Shown here one piece after another: positions 36,445 to 45,429 of a DNA stretch of 64,000 bases (within the stretch, counting starts at the first letter, position 1; every line of letters begins with the position of its first letter). Both the position numbers and the translations under genes were made by a program. The notes beneath the pieces are model-generated. The model did not search any database, was not told where the DNA came from, and worked only from the letters and a program-made list of their open reading frames with translations. This stretch comes from Acidobacteriota bacterium (GTDB lineage Bacteria; Acidobacteriota; Blastocatellia; Pyrinomonadales; Pyrinomonadaceae): NCBI GenBank assembly GCA_003222975.1, contig QHXN01000011.1, positions 1 through 64,000 on the forward strand. Direction: 5' to 3'.

Positions 36445-36844
36445 GGCTCCGGTAAAGTCTCCCAAGTAGAACGCAGAGCGCTCGCAGGCTCAACCTGACG
36501 ACGGTTCTTCAGAAATAATCTCATCTCGCCACGCACGTCCTCACGGAGACCGGGACGCCCCAACCGCAGGGCGAAGAGCACGAGACATCCCGCCTGGTCA
36601 TCGCGCTCGTTCGCTGGGCTGACGAGCGGCAAGGCAAGGTCAAAAAAGGGTTGGGCTTTTCTATGGTTGGGGAACAGGCGCAGACCGGCGCGGCGGCGCA
36701 GTGGCTCGGCGAATTCCTCTATGCTAACCGCGCGTACATTTCACAATATCTCTCCGATTAGGGTGCGTTCATTGCCCAGCATGGTGGGATATACGGAGCG
36801 CGTGATACGACCGTAATATACTTGGCGGGGTCATGAGCTATAAG
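36445..36844 (+). other. Intergenic stretch after the giant operon, with a gene remnant
   Basis: 400 bp with no complete gene. A frame without start codon (36519-36761) reads ETGTPQPQGEEHETSRLVIA ... AQWLGEFLYANRAYISQYLS and stops; its even composition suggests the C-terminal remnant of a real gene, not recognised. No clear terminator was found after the stop at 36444. Confidence 0.3.
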
Positions 36845-37029
36845 TTGGTGGGCGCTTGGTGGGCTTGCGTGCCGACTCGTGCGGGTAATAGCGGTGCTTT
36901 GACGGCGGCTGTCGGTTGAAAATATCCGCAATTACTCGCTCAGAGACTCTGGATGATGGCGGTTGGCCGGTCTCGAAAACCGGAGTGGTCGAAAGGCCAC
37001 CGTGGGCTCGAATCCCACCCTCTCCGCCA
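36845..37029 (+). repeat. Dispersed repeat, copy R3, ending in a tRNA-Ser 3' half
   Basis: 185 bp in direct orientation to R2: the same TTGGTGGGCGCTTGGTGGGC start, the same inner block (GGTTGAAAATATCCGCAATT) and the same tRNA tail. Small differences (about one in ten bases) show that the copies are not recent duplicates. Confidence 0.8.
36967..37029 (+). pseudogene. tRNA-Ser(CGA) 3' half, second copy
   Basis: Anticodon stem CCGGT-CTCGAAA-ACCGG is perfect here, followed by the variable arm, T arm (GTGGG-CTCGAAT-CCCAC, the first loop T changed to C) and CCTCTCC-G-CCA. No 5' acceptor or D arm is present upstream. Identical in layout to 20006-20068. Confidence 0.8.
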
Positions 37030-37484
37030 CACCCCTGTCAGACTCAATCACTTAGGATCTCACCCGCGGGCCAAATCTCTCACCTCCCGGTCGTAGCATT
37101 TCTGCCGCTTGGCGTAACGCCTTGACAGGCATGGCTAAGCATAACTGCGCTTTAGCGGCCGCGGGCTGCTTGAATTATCAGCAATGCTTACCATGTCGCA
37201 TCTGGGCGCAGCGGACGGAGCGGACGCGATGACCGGTGCAGTGCGGCCCGCAGACGCTTGAGGCGATCTAATTTAGGCGTTTATATAGTTCGCTCATCCG
37301 GGCGGTCTTGCGCGGCTGAGAGGGCAGAGGAATCAAAGCGTAGGACAGGATTAGTCATGGCAGGTTGGCTCGGCACAAATATTCAGGAGGGCTGCATAAT
37401 TCCGTGCCCTTATTTGGTACCAGCGCAGCACCCGTACTACGCCATCCCATTTTGAAGCCTGACCGCGGGCCTGAACATCGCCGG
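37030..37484. other. Intergenic stretch after R3
   Basis: 455 bp with no supported gene. It includes GCGATGACCGGTGCAGT (about 37227-37243), nearly the string that directly follows the truncated repeat R1 (2093-2110), which hints at recombination between the two sites. Confidence 0.4.
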
Positions 37485-37952
37485 CTATTTATCCGTCAGT
37501 GGAATCGCAACCCCCGACTTGACGCGCCTCATGACGATGCTCGTGCTGTAGCCCCTGACGTCCGGGTTGTCAACGAACAGTCGGCGCGTCAAAGCCTCGT
37601 ACTCCTGTATGTCCTTCGTCGCGACGACGAGCACGAAGTCGGCGTTCCCCGTCACGTGGAAGCACTGCATCACTTCGGGCGTGTCGAGCATCAGGCGCCT
37701 GAACTCCTCCTGCGGGCGTGAGAGCGGGCGCTCCCTCTGCATCGTCACCTCGACGACGGCCATCAGCTTCAGCCCCGTAGCTTCGGGCGAAATGACCGCG
37801 ACTTCGGCTTCGATGACTCCGTCCTCGCGCAGCCGCTTGACCCGCCGGTGGACGGCGGAAGGAGAGAGCCCGACCTGCCCGGCGATCTTTTCGGCAGGCA
37901 GGCGCGCGTCACGTTGCAGGATGTTCAGAATCTTAAGGTCGTATGAATCCAT
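37485..37952 (-). CDS. Lrp/AsnC-family transcriptional regulator
   Basis: 155 residues from the ATG at 37952 (MDSYDLKILNILQRDARL), the usual family start; the frame extends 31 residues further upstream but across the probable operator. N-terminal winged helix-turn-helix (EKIAGQVGLSPSAVHRRVKRL) and C-terminal RAM/AsnC effector domain (VMQCFHVTGNADFVLVVATKDIQEYE). These proteins bind DNA as oligomers in response to amino acids. Divergent from the serine hydrolase gene, with a palindrome between them, so it may control itself and that gene. Confidence 0.92.
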   Translation of the reverse strand: MDSYDLKILNILQRDARLPAEKIAGQVGLSPSAVHRRVKRLREDGVIEAEVAVISPEATGLKLMAVVEVTMQRERPLSRPQEEFRRLMLDTPEVMQCFHVTGNADFVLVVATKDIQEYEALTRRLFVDNPDVRGYSTSIVMRRVKSGVAIPLTDK

Positions 37953-38013
37953 CTCTTTGCTTCCACGCAGATCATTAGCGTGCCTCGCCCCATGAGCGGA
38001 GGATTTTCGCATG

Positions 38014-38036
38014 AAATCACCTAAGATTAGTGATTT
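38014..38036. promoter_or_regulatory. Candidate Lrp/AsnC operator
   Basis: AAATCAC (38014-38020) and GTGATTT (38030-38036) form a perfect 7-bp inverted repeat around an AT-rich 9-bp centre, 62 bp upstream of the regulator start and about 180 bp upstream of the divergent hydrolase. Size and AT-rich centre suit an Lrp-family site; autoregulation is inferred. Confidence 0.5.
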
Positions 38037-38216
38037 TCGCACCACGCCGCGTGTTACGCTTAAGCCTCCCGGCGCGTTCGCGCTCTCTGAGCAATCCGAC
38101 CGGCGCCAAAAGCCTGTACGCCGGGAGGCGATAAGTCTTCGAAGGTATCATCTTGGATGATGTTCATGGGTGTGTCCACTTTAATCTTAACCGAAATAGT
38201 CCGGATCAGTTCGTTA

Positions 38217-39986
38217 ATGAAGACGGTCATCTGCATCCTGTTAGTGGCGGCGATCTGTCTGCTGCCAGAGCCGGCTCAGGCACTCGGCGACGAAGACCCG
38301 ACCGCCGCGCTCGCCGGACTCTGGGGCTTTGAGCGCACCTTCGGTCCGGAAGTCCGCGGCGAACTCACCGTCACGCAACAAGGCTCTCTCTGGCGCGCGC
38401 GGATCGCGGGCTTCGAAACGCCCGTCCGCTTCGATCACGACAAACTCACCTTCACCCTGCCGGGCGAACGCGGGGAGTTTCGCGGTCGTTTGAGTAAAGA
38501 CGCGAAGAGAATCGTCGGGCACTGGATTCAGCCGCCCACCACGACGGGCGGGACGCGCTACGCGACGCCTTTGGAGCTTAAAGCCGTCCGCGCCAACGTC
38601 TGGCGCGCTCAGGTCGCGCCGCTCGATGATCGCGTCGAGTTGTACCTCAGCGTCAGTCGGCAAGAAGACGGCACGTACAGCTCATTCTTGCGTGACCCTG
38701 AGCGAAACGTCGGCGCGTTCCTGCGGCTTGGTAAAATTCAGCTTCAAGGTGATGCCATTCATCTCGCCAGCCGCAGAGGAGAGATCGTGGGCGAGTATGA
38801 CAAACTAAGCGGCACGCTCTCGCTCGCCCTGCCCTCCTTCCCCACGGCTCTCGACTTCACACGACGCGGCGGCGATCAGGCTACGGGCTTCTACCCGCGC
38901 ACGCCCGCCGTCGAAACTTACGTCTATCGCCAGCCGCGCGCGGACGCTGACGGGTGGGCGACGGCCTCGCTCAGGGGTGTCGGCCTCAACCCCCGACCGC
39001 TCGCGGCCCTCGTCGAACGTATTCTGCAAACTAAAACAGACGCGGTCACGACCCCTTACATTCAAGGGCTGCTCGTCGCGCGCCACGGCAGACTCGCGCT
39101 CGAAGAATATTTCTACGGTTTTGATAAGAACAAACTTCACGACACGCGCTCCGCAGGCAAGAGCCTGACGACGACGCTCGTCGGCATCGCGATGGATCGC
39201 GGCGCGCGCTTCGACGCGGCGACGCCCGTCCTCTCGCTCTTCCCGAACTACAAAACATTCGCTAATGACGACGCGCGCAAGCGGCGGGTGACGGTCAGGC
39301 ATCTGCTGTCAATGTCTTCGGGCTTTGCCTGCGATGACGACGACGACAACTCGCCCGGCAACGAAGACAACATGCAGAGCCAGACGGCGCAGCCCGACTG
39401 GTACAAGTACGCGCTCGACCTGCCGATGGCGCACGAGCCGGGAGAGCGTGCGCTCTACTGCTCCGCCGGGGTTAACCTGCTCGGCGGCGTCATCACTCGC
39501 GCGACCGGGAAATGGCTGCCCGACTTCCTCTATGAAAACTTCGCGCGCCCGCTCGACATACGCACTTACCACATGAACCTGACTCCGACGGGCGACGGCT
39601 ACGGCGCGGGCGGGATTTACCTGCGCCCGCGCGACTTCCTCAAACTCGGTCAACTCTTCCTCGACGGAGGCCGCTGGCGCGGTCGTCAAGTCGTCAGCCG
39701 TAAGTGGGTCGAGCAAGCGACCGCGCCGCACGCGAGCATTCACAACGCGAACGACTACGGCTACGGCTGGTGGCTCGACGAGTACCAGGTCGGCGGGAAA
39801 AAGTATCGCGCGTTTCACGCCGCGGGTAACGGCGGGCAACTCATCGTCGTCATTCCAGAACTCGACATGGTGGTCGCGTTCACGGCGGGCAACTACGGCG
39901 ACTTCAGGACGTGGTCTAAGTTCGGCGGGGAGTTGGTTCCGCAATTCATCATCCCCGCCGCGGCGCGCCAATCCACGAAACCTTGA
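38217..39986 (+). CDS. Secreted serine hydrolase of the class C beta-lactamase family
   Basis: 589 residues from the ATG at 38217, chosen because it directly precedes a signal peptide (VICILLVAAICLLPEPAQA). Residues about 25-230 are an extra N-terminal beta-rich domain. The C-terminal part is a beta-lactamase/penicillin-binding-like domain: SxxK as RSAGKS (Ser312, Lys315), a YCSAGVN motif in place of YxN, and HAAGNGGQ in place of the KTG triad. Family members include esterases and D-aminopeptidases; the N-terminal domain makes antibiotic hydrolysis less likely. Divergent from the Lrp gene. Confidence 0.88.
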   Translation: MKTVICILLVAAICLLPEPAQALGDEDPTAALAGLWGFERTFGPEVRGELTVTQQGSLWRARIAGFETPVRFDHDKLTFTLPGERGEFRGRLSKDAKRIVGHWIQPPTTTGGTRYATPLELKAVRANVWRAQVAPLDDRVELYLSVSRQEDGTYSSFLRDPERNVGAFLRLGKIQLQGDAIHLASRRGEIVGEYDKLSGTLSLALPSFPTALDFTRRGGDQATGFYPRTPAVETYVYRQPRADADGWATASLRGVGLNPRPLAALVERILQTKTDAVTTPYIQGLLVARHGRLALEEYFYGFDKNKLHDTRSAGKSLTTTLVGIAMDRGARFDAATPVLSLFPNYKTFANDDARKRRVTVRHLLSMSSGFACDDDDDNSPGNEDNMQSQTAQPDWYKYALDLPMAHEPGERALYCSAGVNLLGGVITRATGKWLPDFLYENFARPLDIRTYHMNLTPTGDGYGAGGIYLRPRDFLKLGQLFLDGGRWRGRQVVSRKWVEQATAPHASIHNANDYGYGWWLDEYQVGGKKYRAFHAAGNGGQLIVVIPELDMVVAFTAGNYGDFRTWSKFGGELVPQFIIPAAARQSTKP

Positions 39987-40174
39987 GAAGGCATAGCACA
40001 GCTATTCAATTAGGGATGAATAAAGGCGTCGAGTTGTGCGGCCTCTCCAGAATATATGTGCCACGCGCCGCACCGCAGCCAAAGGGCGCGACAGAGGGAA
40101 TTGGCAGAAAGCTGCTTTCCGCAGTGTTTTATCAGAGAGGGGCTTTAAGGGTTAAAGATTTCAGGAGGATCGAG

Positions 40175-40924
40175 ATGCGGAGTTTTATCTATCTAACTTT
40201 GGCCCTGTCGTTGATGGCGTTCGGTAGCGCGGCACAGAATAACCAGCCTTCGGCAAATAAAGTTGAGAGAAAGATCAACCGCGATCCTGACGCGGCGCAG
40301 ATCATCACTTCGGACATCGACAACTTCTGGAGGGCCTACGGCGCGGCCAAGCCAGACTACTGTTTCGGCGTTTTCCAGCGCGAGTATTTCGACAAGGGCA
40401 GCCCCGGCCTCAGTGCTTTCAAACGCGCGCGGATCAAGGCCCTGATACTCGCGGTGACGCTCTACGCGCTCACGCGCGATGTGGATCGTGACCTCGCGCT
40501 GCTCGCGATGGCGTGTCGCGTCGTCGAGGGCGTGCTCAACGCCACGGCGGCCGTTGCGATGCTGGGGCTGCTGTCCATCGCGCTGGAGTCCGCCGCGGCG
40601 TCCGGGCCGGACGCCGCGGCCTCAAACGCGCTCGGCGCATTTTTGCTGAGGTTTCAAGGGTGGAACACGACGGTCAGCGCGCCCGTCTTCGCGGCGGGCA
40701 GCACGCTCTACTCATGCCTCTTCCTGCGCGCCCGCAGCATCCCCGTGCTGATAGCATGGTTCGGCATCTTCTCCTCGGCTCTGCTGGTGATGGCCGGCCC
40801 TCTGGAAGGGCTCGGACTTATCAAAGGCGCGGTAGGCAGGTTCGCGTGGCTCCCGCTCCTTTTTGAAGTGACGCTTGCGCTGTGGCTGATCACCAAGGGC
40901 GTCTCCGCGCCGGCGACCCGATGA
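40175..40924 (+). CDS. Apparent chimera: secreted-protein N-terminus joined to DUF4386-like membrane domain
   Basis: 249 residues from the ATG at 40175, which has AGGAGGA 5 bp upstream; the longer open frame upstream is spurious. Residues 1-90 carry a signal peptide (LTLALSLMAFGSAAQ) and a soluble domain (SDIDNFWRAYGAA, FQREYFDKGSPGLSAFKRARIK) typical of the start of secreted DUF2268-like putative proteases, cut off before the catalytic part. From about residue 90 the protein becomes a multi-helix membrane protein (LYALTRDVDRDLALLAMACRVVEG) like the C-terminal half of DUF4386 proteins. An in-frame deletion fusing two genes explains this best. Confidence 0.7.
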   Translation: MRSFIYLTLALSLMAFGSAAQNNQPSANKVERKINRDPDAAQIITSDIDNFWRAYGAAKPDYCFGVFQREYFDKGSPGLSAFKRARIKALILAVTLYALTRDVDRDLALLAMACRVVEGVLNATAAVAMLGLLSIALESAAASGPDAAASNALGAFLLRFQGWNTTVSAPVFAAGSTLYSCLFLRARSIPVLIAWFGIFSSALLVMAGPLEGLGLIKGAVGRFAWLPLLFEVTLALWLITKGVSAPATR

Positions 40925-41018
40925 GCCGCGCCGCCGCAGACTAATCTGTGATTACGAAGGTCAACTGATGATGAACCAGATAAACGACAGGCTTGACGAC
41001 GAGTGTGCGATTGACGAC

Positions 41019-41040
41019 CTGCGTCAAGTAGATAATCACC
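41019..41040 (+). mobile_element. Solo terminal repeat of the IS-end-like element
   Basis: 22 bp reading CTGCGTCAAGTAGATAATCA then CC, equal to the right terminal repeat of the 113-bp element at 50274-50386 (differs by one base at its inner end). No partner end is seen nearby, so it is a leftover. Confidence 0.55.
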
Positions 41041-41153
41041 AAAGTTTTTTCATCGCGATCCTCCGACACGGTGAATTGTAGAGAAATATCAGTCTGCTTT
41101 CCAAAGACGTTTTGAGCAGCGCGAAGGCCCGATTGTGTCCGGCGTTCGCACGC

Positions 41154-41268
41154 TCAGCGGCCCGGCGGTTTCGGCCTGACGTACTGCGACAGCGTGATGA
41201 TCTCGTCGCCTTTGAGAAAGCCCGCGTAGCTCGCGACGCTCCCGTAGGTGGTGAGGCTCATGCTGAAC
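41154..41268 (-). pseudogene. Fragment of a paralogue of the avidin-like secreted protein
   Basis: The minus frame reads FSMSLTTYGSVASYAGFLKG then DEIITLSQYVRP and stops, closely matching FSVSLTTYGSVTSYTGFFKD ... DTIIVLSQNVRP in the protein at 42590-43057. Both the N-terminal half and the last 17 residues are missing, so it is a broken duplicate. Confidence 0.7.
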
Positions 41269-41307
41269 CTGAACCATCAAAGCACCTACCGCGTCACCAG
41301 TTGATGA

Positions 41308-42513
41308 TCACCGGGGTTTTTCGAACTTCGATTCCGGTATAGGAACATTGAGTTTGATTTCCGCAAACTTGCGGGTGATCGGCAGGCTTCCAGGATCGGC
41401 GTATGCCATCGTGATGGTAAACGGCAACCTTAGACCATCAACGTCACGATAATCGTCAAAGTCCGTTTGTTGGGGAATCATCCCGATTAGCGTGCGCATG
41501 TAGCTGATTCGCCGTCTCAAAAGTCCATTTTCAACGTCAAAATAAAGGCGTTCGAACCGGTTGTCTAATCGAACTGCGCTAACAACATAAACATCGCGAT
41601 CATCAATTTTCTCACGCCCGGAAACTTGGAAGCTCGAGTACTGATCTTTCAGTCTCAGAATCTGAAAAAGGGGAAACGATAGTTTTTGATCAGCTAACTG
41701 CTCGCCGACTAATTCCTGGACGCCCTGGCCATTCTTAACCCATCCCTGCCGCCCGTTGATGACTCGCTCGTACTCGCATCTAGAATCGCCGGCGCAGGTA
41801 CGTCCGGCGACGTTTTGAACAGTGAAGGTTTCATGACCTTTATCTGGCACCGACTGTTCAGCCTCATAAGTGACAACCTGACCAACCGCAGTCGTCGTAC
41901 TGCCTTTAACGACGCAGCTTGTAATCCGCTCAGTTGCGGCTTTGCCGCCGACCGCGACTAGATACTTATTCAAAACGTCGTCCGCGGAAGGCAGACCTGA
42001 CATCGAGGTTGATGAAATAGTCGACCCGGCAGTGGACGCGCCGTTTGATGAGCGTGGCGACGGTATTGGTAAAGGCAAGACCGGAGCACCCTGTGGCGAG
42101 CGCTGACCTCGGTGACAGGTATAGCAACTGACCGTGGGATTTCCCTGGAAGTATGTCTTGTTCATTTCAATGACCATTTTGATCATCTGACGGGCAGTTT
42201 GCTTTTCCGGTTTGTCGTCAGCCGAGGCTTCGATCCAGCCATTCCTGATTACGTGACAAGAGCCGCACTGGAATCCTAGCGATGCGGCCATGAATCGCAT
42301 TGCCGGATACAACTGCGACTGAGGCATCCCCGTCAAGACCTTGATGTTCTTCTCGACCTGCTCGACGATCTTCTCCTGCGGCGAGACTTGTGTGGCCCGC
42401 ACACTGCTGTTTTGTTGGCGCGCGCCGCGCGCGTCACTGCGGTTCATAAACGTTATGAGCGCCGCGATTATAGAAAGACTCAGCGCGATGAACTTCAAGG
42501 TTGTTTGCTTCAT
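41308..42513 (-). CDS. Secreted di-heme cytochrome c, reaction-centre cytochrome-like
   Basis: 401 residues from the ATG at 42513 (MKQTTLKFIALSLS), giving a proper signal peptide; the frame extends 13 residues further. Two heme-attachment motifs, CGSCH (83-87) and CYTCH (130-134), with GFQCGSCHVIRNGW and VSCYTCHRGQ contexts and axial-Met candidates between them, resemble the cytochrome subunit of photosynthetic reaction centres as found in non-phototrophic Acidobacteriota. The C-terminal half (about 185-400) is a beta-rich domain like outer-membrane lipoprotein carriers (ERLYFDVENGLLRRRISY). Expected periplasmic electron carrier; no partner oxidase is near. Confidence 0.85.
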   Translation of the reverse strand: MKQTTLKFIALSLSIIAALITFMNRSDARGARQQNSSVRATQVSPQEKIVEQVEKNIKVLTGMPQSQLYPAMRFMAASLGFQCGSCHVIRNGWIEASADDKPEKQTARQMIKMVIEMNKTYFQGNPTVSCYTCHRGQRSPQGAPVLPLPIPSPRSSNGASTAGSTISSTSMSGLPSADDVLNKYLVAVGGKAATERITSCVVKGSTTTAVGQVVTYEAEQSVPDKGHETFTVQNVAGRTCAGDSRCEYERVINGRQGWVKNGQGVQELVGEQLADQKLSFPLFQILRLKDQYSSFQVSGREKIDDRDVYVVSAVRLDNRFERLYFDVENGLLRRRISYMRTLIGMIPQQTDFDDYRDVDGLRLPFTITMAYADPGSLPITRKFAEIKLNVPIPESKFEKPR

Positions 42514-42589
42514 GGCGACGACCGGCAGCCCGCGCCGAAATTGTCGGGTCAACTCCTGACGGCTGACCTCAACGGGGGCGTGAATTCGG

Positions 42590-43057
42590 TTACGGATTCT
42601 TCGTGAAGACGGCCTCGTTCGCCGTGATGTGATCCCACTCGTAACGAGAGTTGGGCCTCACGTTCTGCGATAAGACGATAATCGTGTCGTCTTTGAAAAA
42701 GCCGGTGTAACTCGTGACGCTCCCGTAAGTGGTCAGGCTGACGCTGAACGTGACGGCGATCACATGGTCGAGCTGTTTATCCGGTGACGGGACTGTGCTG
42801 ACCCAACCGATGATGTCGAACTCTTTGCCCGCCGCCGCGCCCGTCGGAGGAATCCACTTCCCCTTCAACTGACCTGTCGCGAGATCAATGGAGGTTATGC
42901 TCAACGTCGCCCCTTCCTTGACCCCCGCCGTATGCTCCGTCCATTTACCGATGAACCTGGTCGGTATCAAAGTGTCCTGCGCCCCTGTCAGCGATGGACT
43001 GTAAATTAAGACGATTGCGAAGCAGACGGCGAGAAACCAAAGCATTCTCTTCTTCAT
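42590..43057 (-). CDS. Secreted avidin-like beta-barrel protein
   Basis: 155 residues from the ATG at 43057, preceded by AGGAGG; longer frames upstream are spurious. Signal peptide (MLWFLAVCFAIVLIYSPSLTGA). The mature part begins FIGKWTEHTAG, continues with GQLKGKWIPP, TFSVSLTTYGSVTSYTGFFK and ends YEWDHITANEAVFTKNP. The order of GxW start, inner strands and ...W...xFTK end matches the avidin/streptavidin fold. Of streptavidin's biotin-contacting tryptophans only the one equivalent to W120 seems kept, so biotin binding is doubtful. A broken paralogue lies at 41154-41268. Assignment is by pattern only. Confidence 0.5.
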   Translation of the reverse strand: MKKRMLWFLAVCFAIVLIYSPSLTGAQDTLIPTRFIGKWTEHTAGVKEGATLSITSIDLATGQLKGKWIPPTGAAAGKEFDIIGWVSTVPSPDKQLDHVIAVTFSVSLTTYGSVTSYTGFFKDDTIIVLSQNVRPNSRYEWDHITANEAVFTKNP

Positions 43058-43205
43058 AGAGCCTCCTACTGGTCTCGGACAAATGCCCCCCGGCATGACC
43101 TTGATAACGAGCCGATGATATTGGCGGGAGGCGAGCAGGCGGAAGAGAATTTCGGTGAGTGAGCCGATTGGTTCGGCGAACAGGCGGAAGGCTAGCGAGT
43201 TGCAG

Positions 43206-43973
43206 CTAAACGAACAGTTCGCGGAGATGCTGTGAGCCATTGCGGCTCGCGATCACTTCCGCGCCGTCGCTGAGTTTGAGGAGTAAGCGACGTTCGATTG
43301 GTTTGCATGAGACCACGTGGTCTAGATTGACTATAGCGGAGCGATGAACGCGACGAAAGTGCTGCGGGTCAAGCCGCCGCTCGAATTCAGTCAACGTCAC
43401 ATTCACCAGGTATGAGGTATCGTCTGCATATACTTCGACGTAATCATCCGCGCCGACCAGGCGCGTGATGTCATCCACGCGCACACGCACCACCCGGCCC
43501 CGCCGATCACGGACGAACAGACGAAGCAGGTGCTCAGGCGGCTTTTCTGCAACTGCGCGCGAGGCTCTTTCGAGAAGAGACGGCTCACCTATCTCTCCCG
43601 TGCCGATTAAGCGGCGCTGCACTCGCTCCAGAGATCGACGGAAGCGTTCACGCCCGAACGGCTTGAGGATGTAGTCGAGCGCTTCCAACTCGAAGGCCGT
43701 AACCGCGTGATCGTCATAAGCAGTCGTGAAAATAACCTGCGGCTCGTGCTTGACTCTCTGTAAGACCTGTAGGCCAGTCAAGCCGGGCATTTTTATGTCC
43801 AGGAAAACGAGGACTGGACGAAGTCCATCAATCAGTCGTACCGCCTCGTAACCGTCAGCCGCCTCGCCGATGATTTCCAGCCAGCCTTCGCCCGCCACAA
43901 AGTCTCTGATCGTCTGCCGGGCGAGTGGCTCGTCTTCAACTATGAGCGCGCGAATTGGCAGTGGTGTGTTCAT
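43206..43973 (-). CDS. LytTR-family response regulator
   Basis: 255 residues from the ATG at 43973, which overlaps the kinase stop (TGATG). Receiver domain with phospho-acceptor Asp59 in LVFLDIKMPG and conserved Lys in DYILKPFGRE; C-terminal LytTR DNA-binding domain (ITRLVGADDYVEVYADDTSY, FRRVHRSAIVNLDHV). Such regulators bind direct or inverted repeats in promoters. Partner of the histidine kinase upstream; the pair may recognise the tandem palindromes at 45135-45178 and 247-289, which is inference. Confidence 0.93.
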   Translation of the reverse strand: MNTPLPIRALIVEDEPLARQTIRDFVAGEGWLEIIGEAADGYEAVRLIDGLRPVLVFLDIKMPGLTGLQVLQRVKHEPQVIFTTAYDDHAVTAFELEALDYILKPFGRERFRRSLERVQRRLIGTGEIGEPSLLERASRAVAEKPPEHLLRLFVRDRRGRVVRVRVDDITRLVGADDYVEVYADDTSYLVNVTLTEFERRLDPQHFRRVHRSAIVNLDHVVSCKPIERRLLLKLSDGAEVIASRNGSQHLRELFV

Positions 43974-45043
43974 CACTTGGTGTTTGCCGCCTCGTCCGCC
44001 GGGATTTCCATCCGCACTGCAAATCCTTTGCCGGGCCAAGTCTCTACCTGAAAGCTCGCACGATCTCTGTAGCGCGTCATGAGGCGCTGCCGCGCAATCT
44101 TCAACCCGGAGCCACTTGAAGTTGCCACCTCCTCCGGCCTCGCGCCGGGCCCGTCGTCTAACACTTCCAGACTCAGCGTGCCGTCTCGCCGCTCGGCCCT
44201 GATCGTTAGTAAGCCGCCGTCTGTCCGTCTGGCTATCGCGTGTTTGATCGAGTTTTCGACCAGAGGTTGCAGCGTGAACGGCGGCAGATGGCAATCGAGT
44301 GCGTTCGGTTGAATCTGTTTTTCAAAGCGAAGCCGTTCGCCGAGTCTGAGATGCTCCAGCGCGAGATAATTCTGAATGAAGTCTAACTCTTCTGAAAGTG
44401 CGACATCCTCCGTTTCTCTTCGGGTCATCAGCGTGTGACGCAACAAGGCGGCTAATCTTTCCAACGCGTCTTCCGCCGCCTGTTGGTCATGTCTGACGAG
44501 AGCCATGAGCGAGTGCAAGGTATTGAACAGGAAGTGCGGGTTGAGTTGCGTGCGCAGTGCTTCGAGTTCGGCGCGTGTGCGTAGGTTCTCCGCCCGCGCG
44601 GCCCGCGCCTCCTCAGCCCGCAGTCGCTCGGTCGTCTGGACTGCGTAAACGATGCCGGCGATGGTGGCGTAGATCATCAAACCGGTGATGAATCCTCCTT
44701 GAAATGAGTATCCGCTTTGGTAGCTCCAAGTACCGTGCGTAATCCTCTGATCCATCGCGTAGAGAAACGGCACTGTGACGAGCCACAAAGCGACGAAGAG
44801 CAACGCGAGGGCGAAGTGAATTGATAGGAATCTACGACGGTGGGTCTGAGACCAAGGGAGTTTTTGGCAGACGGCGACGACACCTACGCCTAACAACGCG
44901 GCGGGCAGAACATTAAACAGTGAGTCTTTGAGCGACTCAGAGAAGCTGCGACCTAGATGTGAGATGAACAGCGTCACGTAGCTCGCCGCGTAGGGCAGCC
45001 AAGCAACGCTATAGACCAGCCAAAAGCGATAGCGTCTGTGCAT
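43973..45043 (-). CDS. LytS/YehU-type sensor histidine kinase
   Basis: 356 residues. Four hydrophobic segments occupy the first 135 residues. The phosphotransfer site is His170 in QLNPHFLFNTLHSLMALV, the signature of the LytS His_kinase family; the ATPase part has N-box LQPLVENSIKHAI and G-box VLDDGPGARPEEV. Its stop overlaps the response regulator start. The promoter region (386 bp to the ECF gene) contains the tandem palindromic operator. Confidence 0.92.
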   Translation of the reverse strand: MHRRYRFWLVYSVAWLPYAASYVTLFISHLGRSFSESLKDSLFNVLPAALLGVGVVAVCQKLPWSQTHRRRFLSIHFALALLFVALWLVTVPFLYAMDQRITHGTWSYQSGYSFQGGFITGLMIYATIAGIVYAVQTTERLRAEEARAARAENLRTRAELEALRTQLNPHFLFNTLHSLMALVRHDQQAAEDALERLAALLRHTLMTRRETEDVALSEELDFIQNYLALEHLRLGERLRFEKQIQPNALDCHLPPFTLQPLVENSIKHAIARRTDGGLLTIRAERRDGTLSLEVLDDGPGARPEEVATSSGSGLKIARQRLMTRYRDRASFQVETWPGKGFAVRMEIPADEAANTK

Positions 45044-45134
45044 TAGATTATGGATCGCGCCCGACCAACATTTGCATTACGTCCCGTGGCTTCATTCCGT
45101 TCAATCGCGCGTGTCTTTATTTCATCCTGGAGTA

Positions 45135-45178
45135 GGACTTTCAGTCCCCAACGCAACCTCTGCACTTTCAGTGCAGAG
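45135..45178. promoter_or_regulatory. Tandem palindromic operator upstream of the LytS kinase
   Basis: GGACTTTCAGTCC (45135-45147) and a 21-bp palindrome at 45158-45178 (9-bp arms around TTC, core GCACTTTCAGTGC) lie 27 bp apart centre to centre, exactly as at 247-289. The site is 92-135 bp upstream of the kinase start and about 250 bp before the divergent ECF sigma gene. The rest of the 386-bp gap shows no gene. Confidence 0.65.
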
Positions 45179-45429
45179 TGATTTGGTGTCCCTTAAAGCT
45201 CACTGTTATATTCGCAGTTCTCTCCGATAGTTCTACCGTCACGCCGGTCTCGTGAAAGCTCAGAGTAAACCGGAGGTCATTTCCCCGCATTTTCTTCGCT
45301 CCCGTTTGATTATCAAAACTCCGGCGATTTCCGGCAGGTCGCCGCCCGCGTAATTTCCTAATCCGCGCTGGAATAAAATTTGCGGGGCCCGAAGTTATTC
45401 ATAGTAGTGAAGGAGAGGGTCTAAGGCGC

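Noticed and set aside
36907-37029. A complete tRNA-Ser gene at R3.
   Set aside because: The perfect anticodon stem is present but no GGAGAGG acceptor strand or D arm precedes it, so only the 3' half exists.
37258-37455. Short plus-strand frame and a CTGAGAGG string considered as a riboswitch (THI-like).
   Set aside because: The other conserved THI-box segments are absent and no thiamine gene follows.
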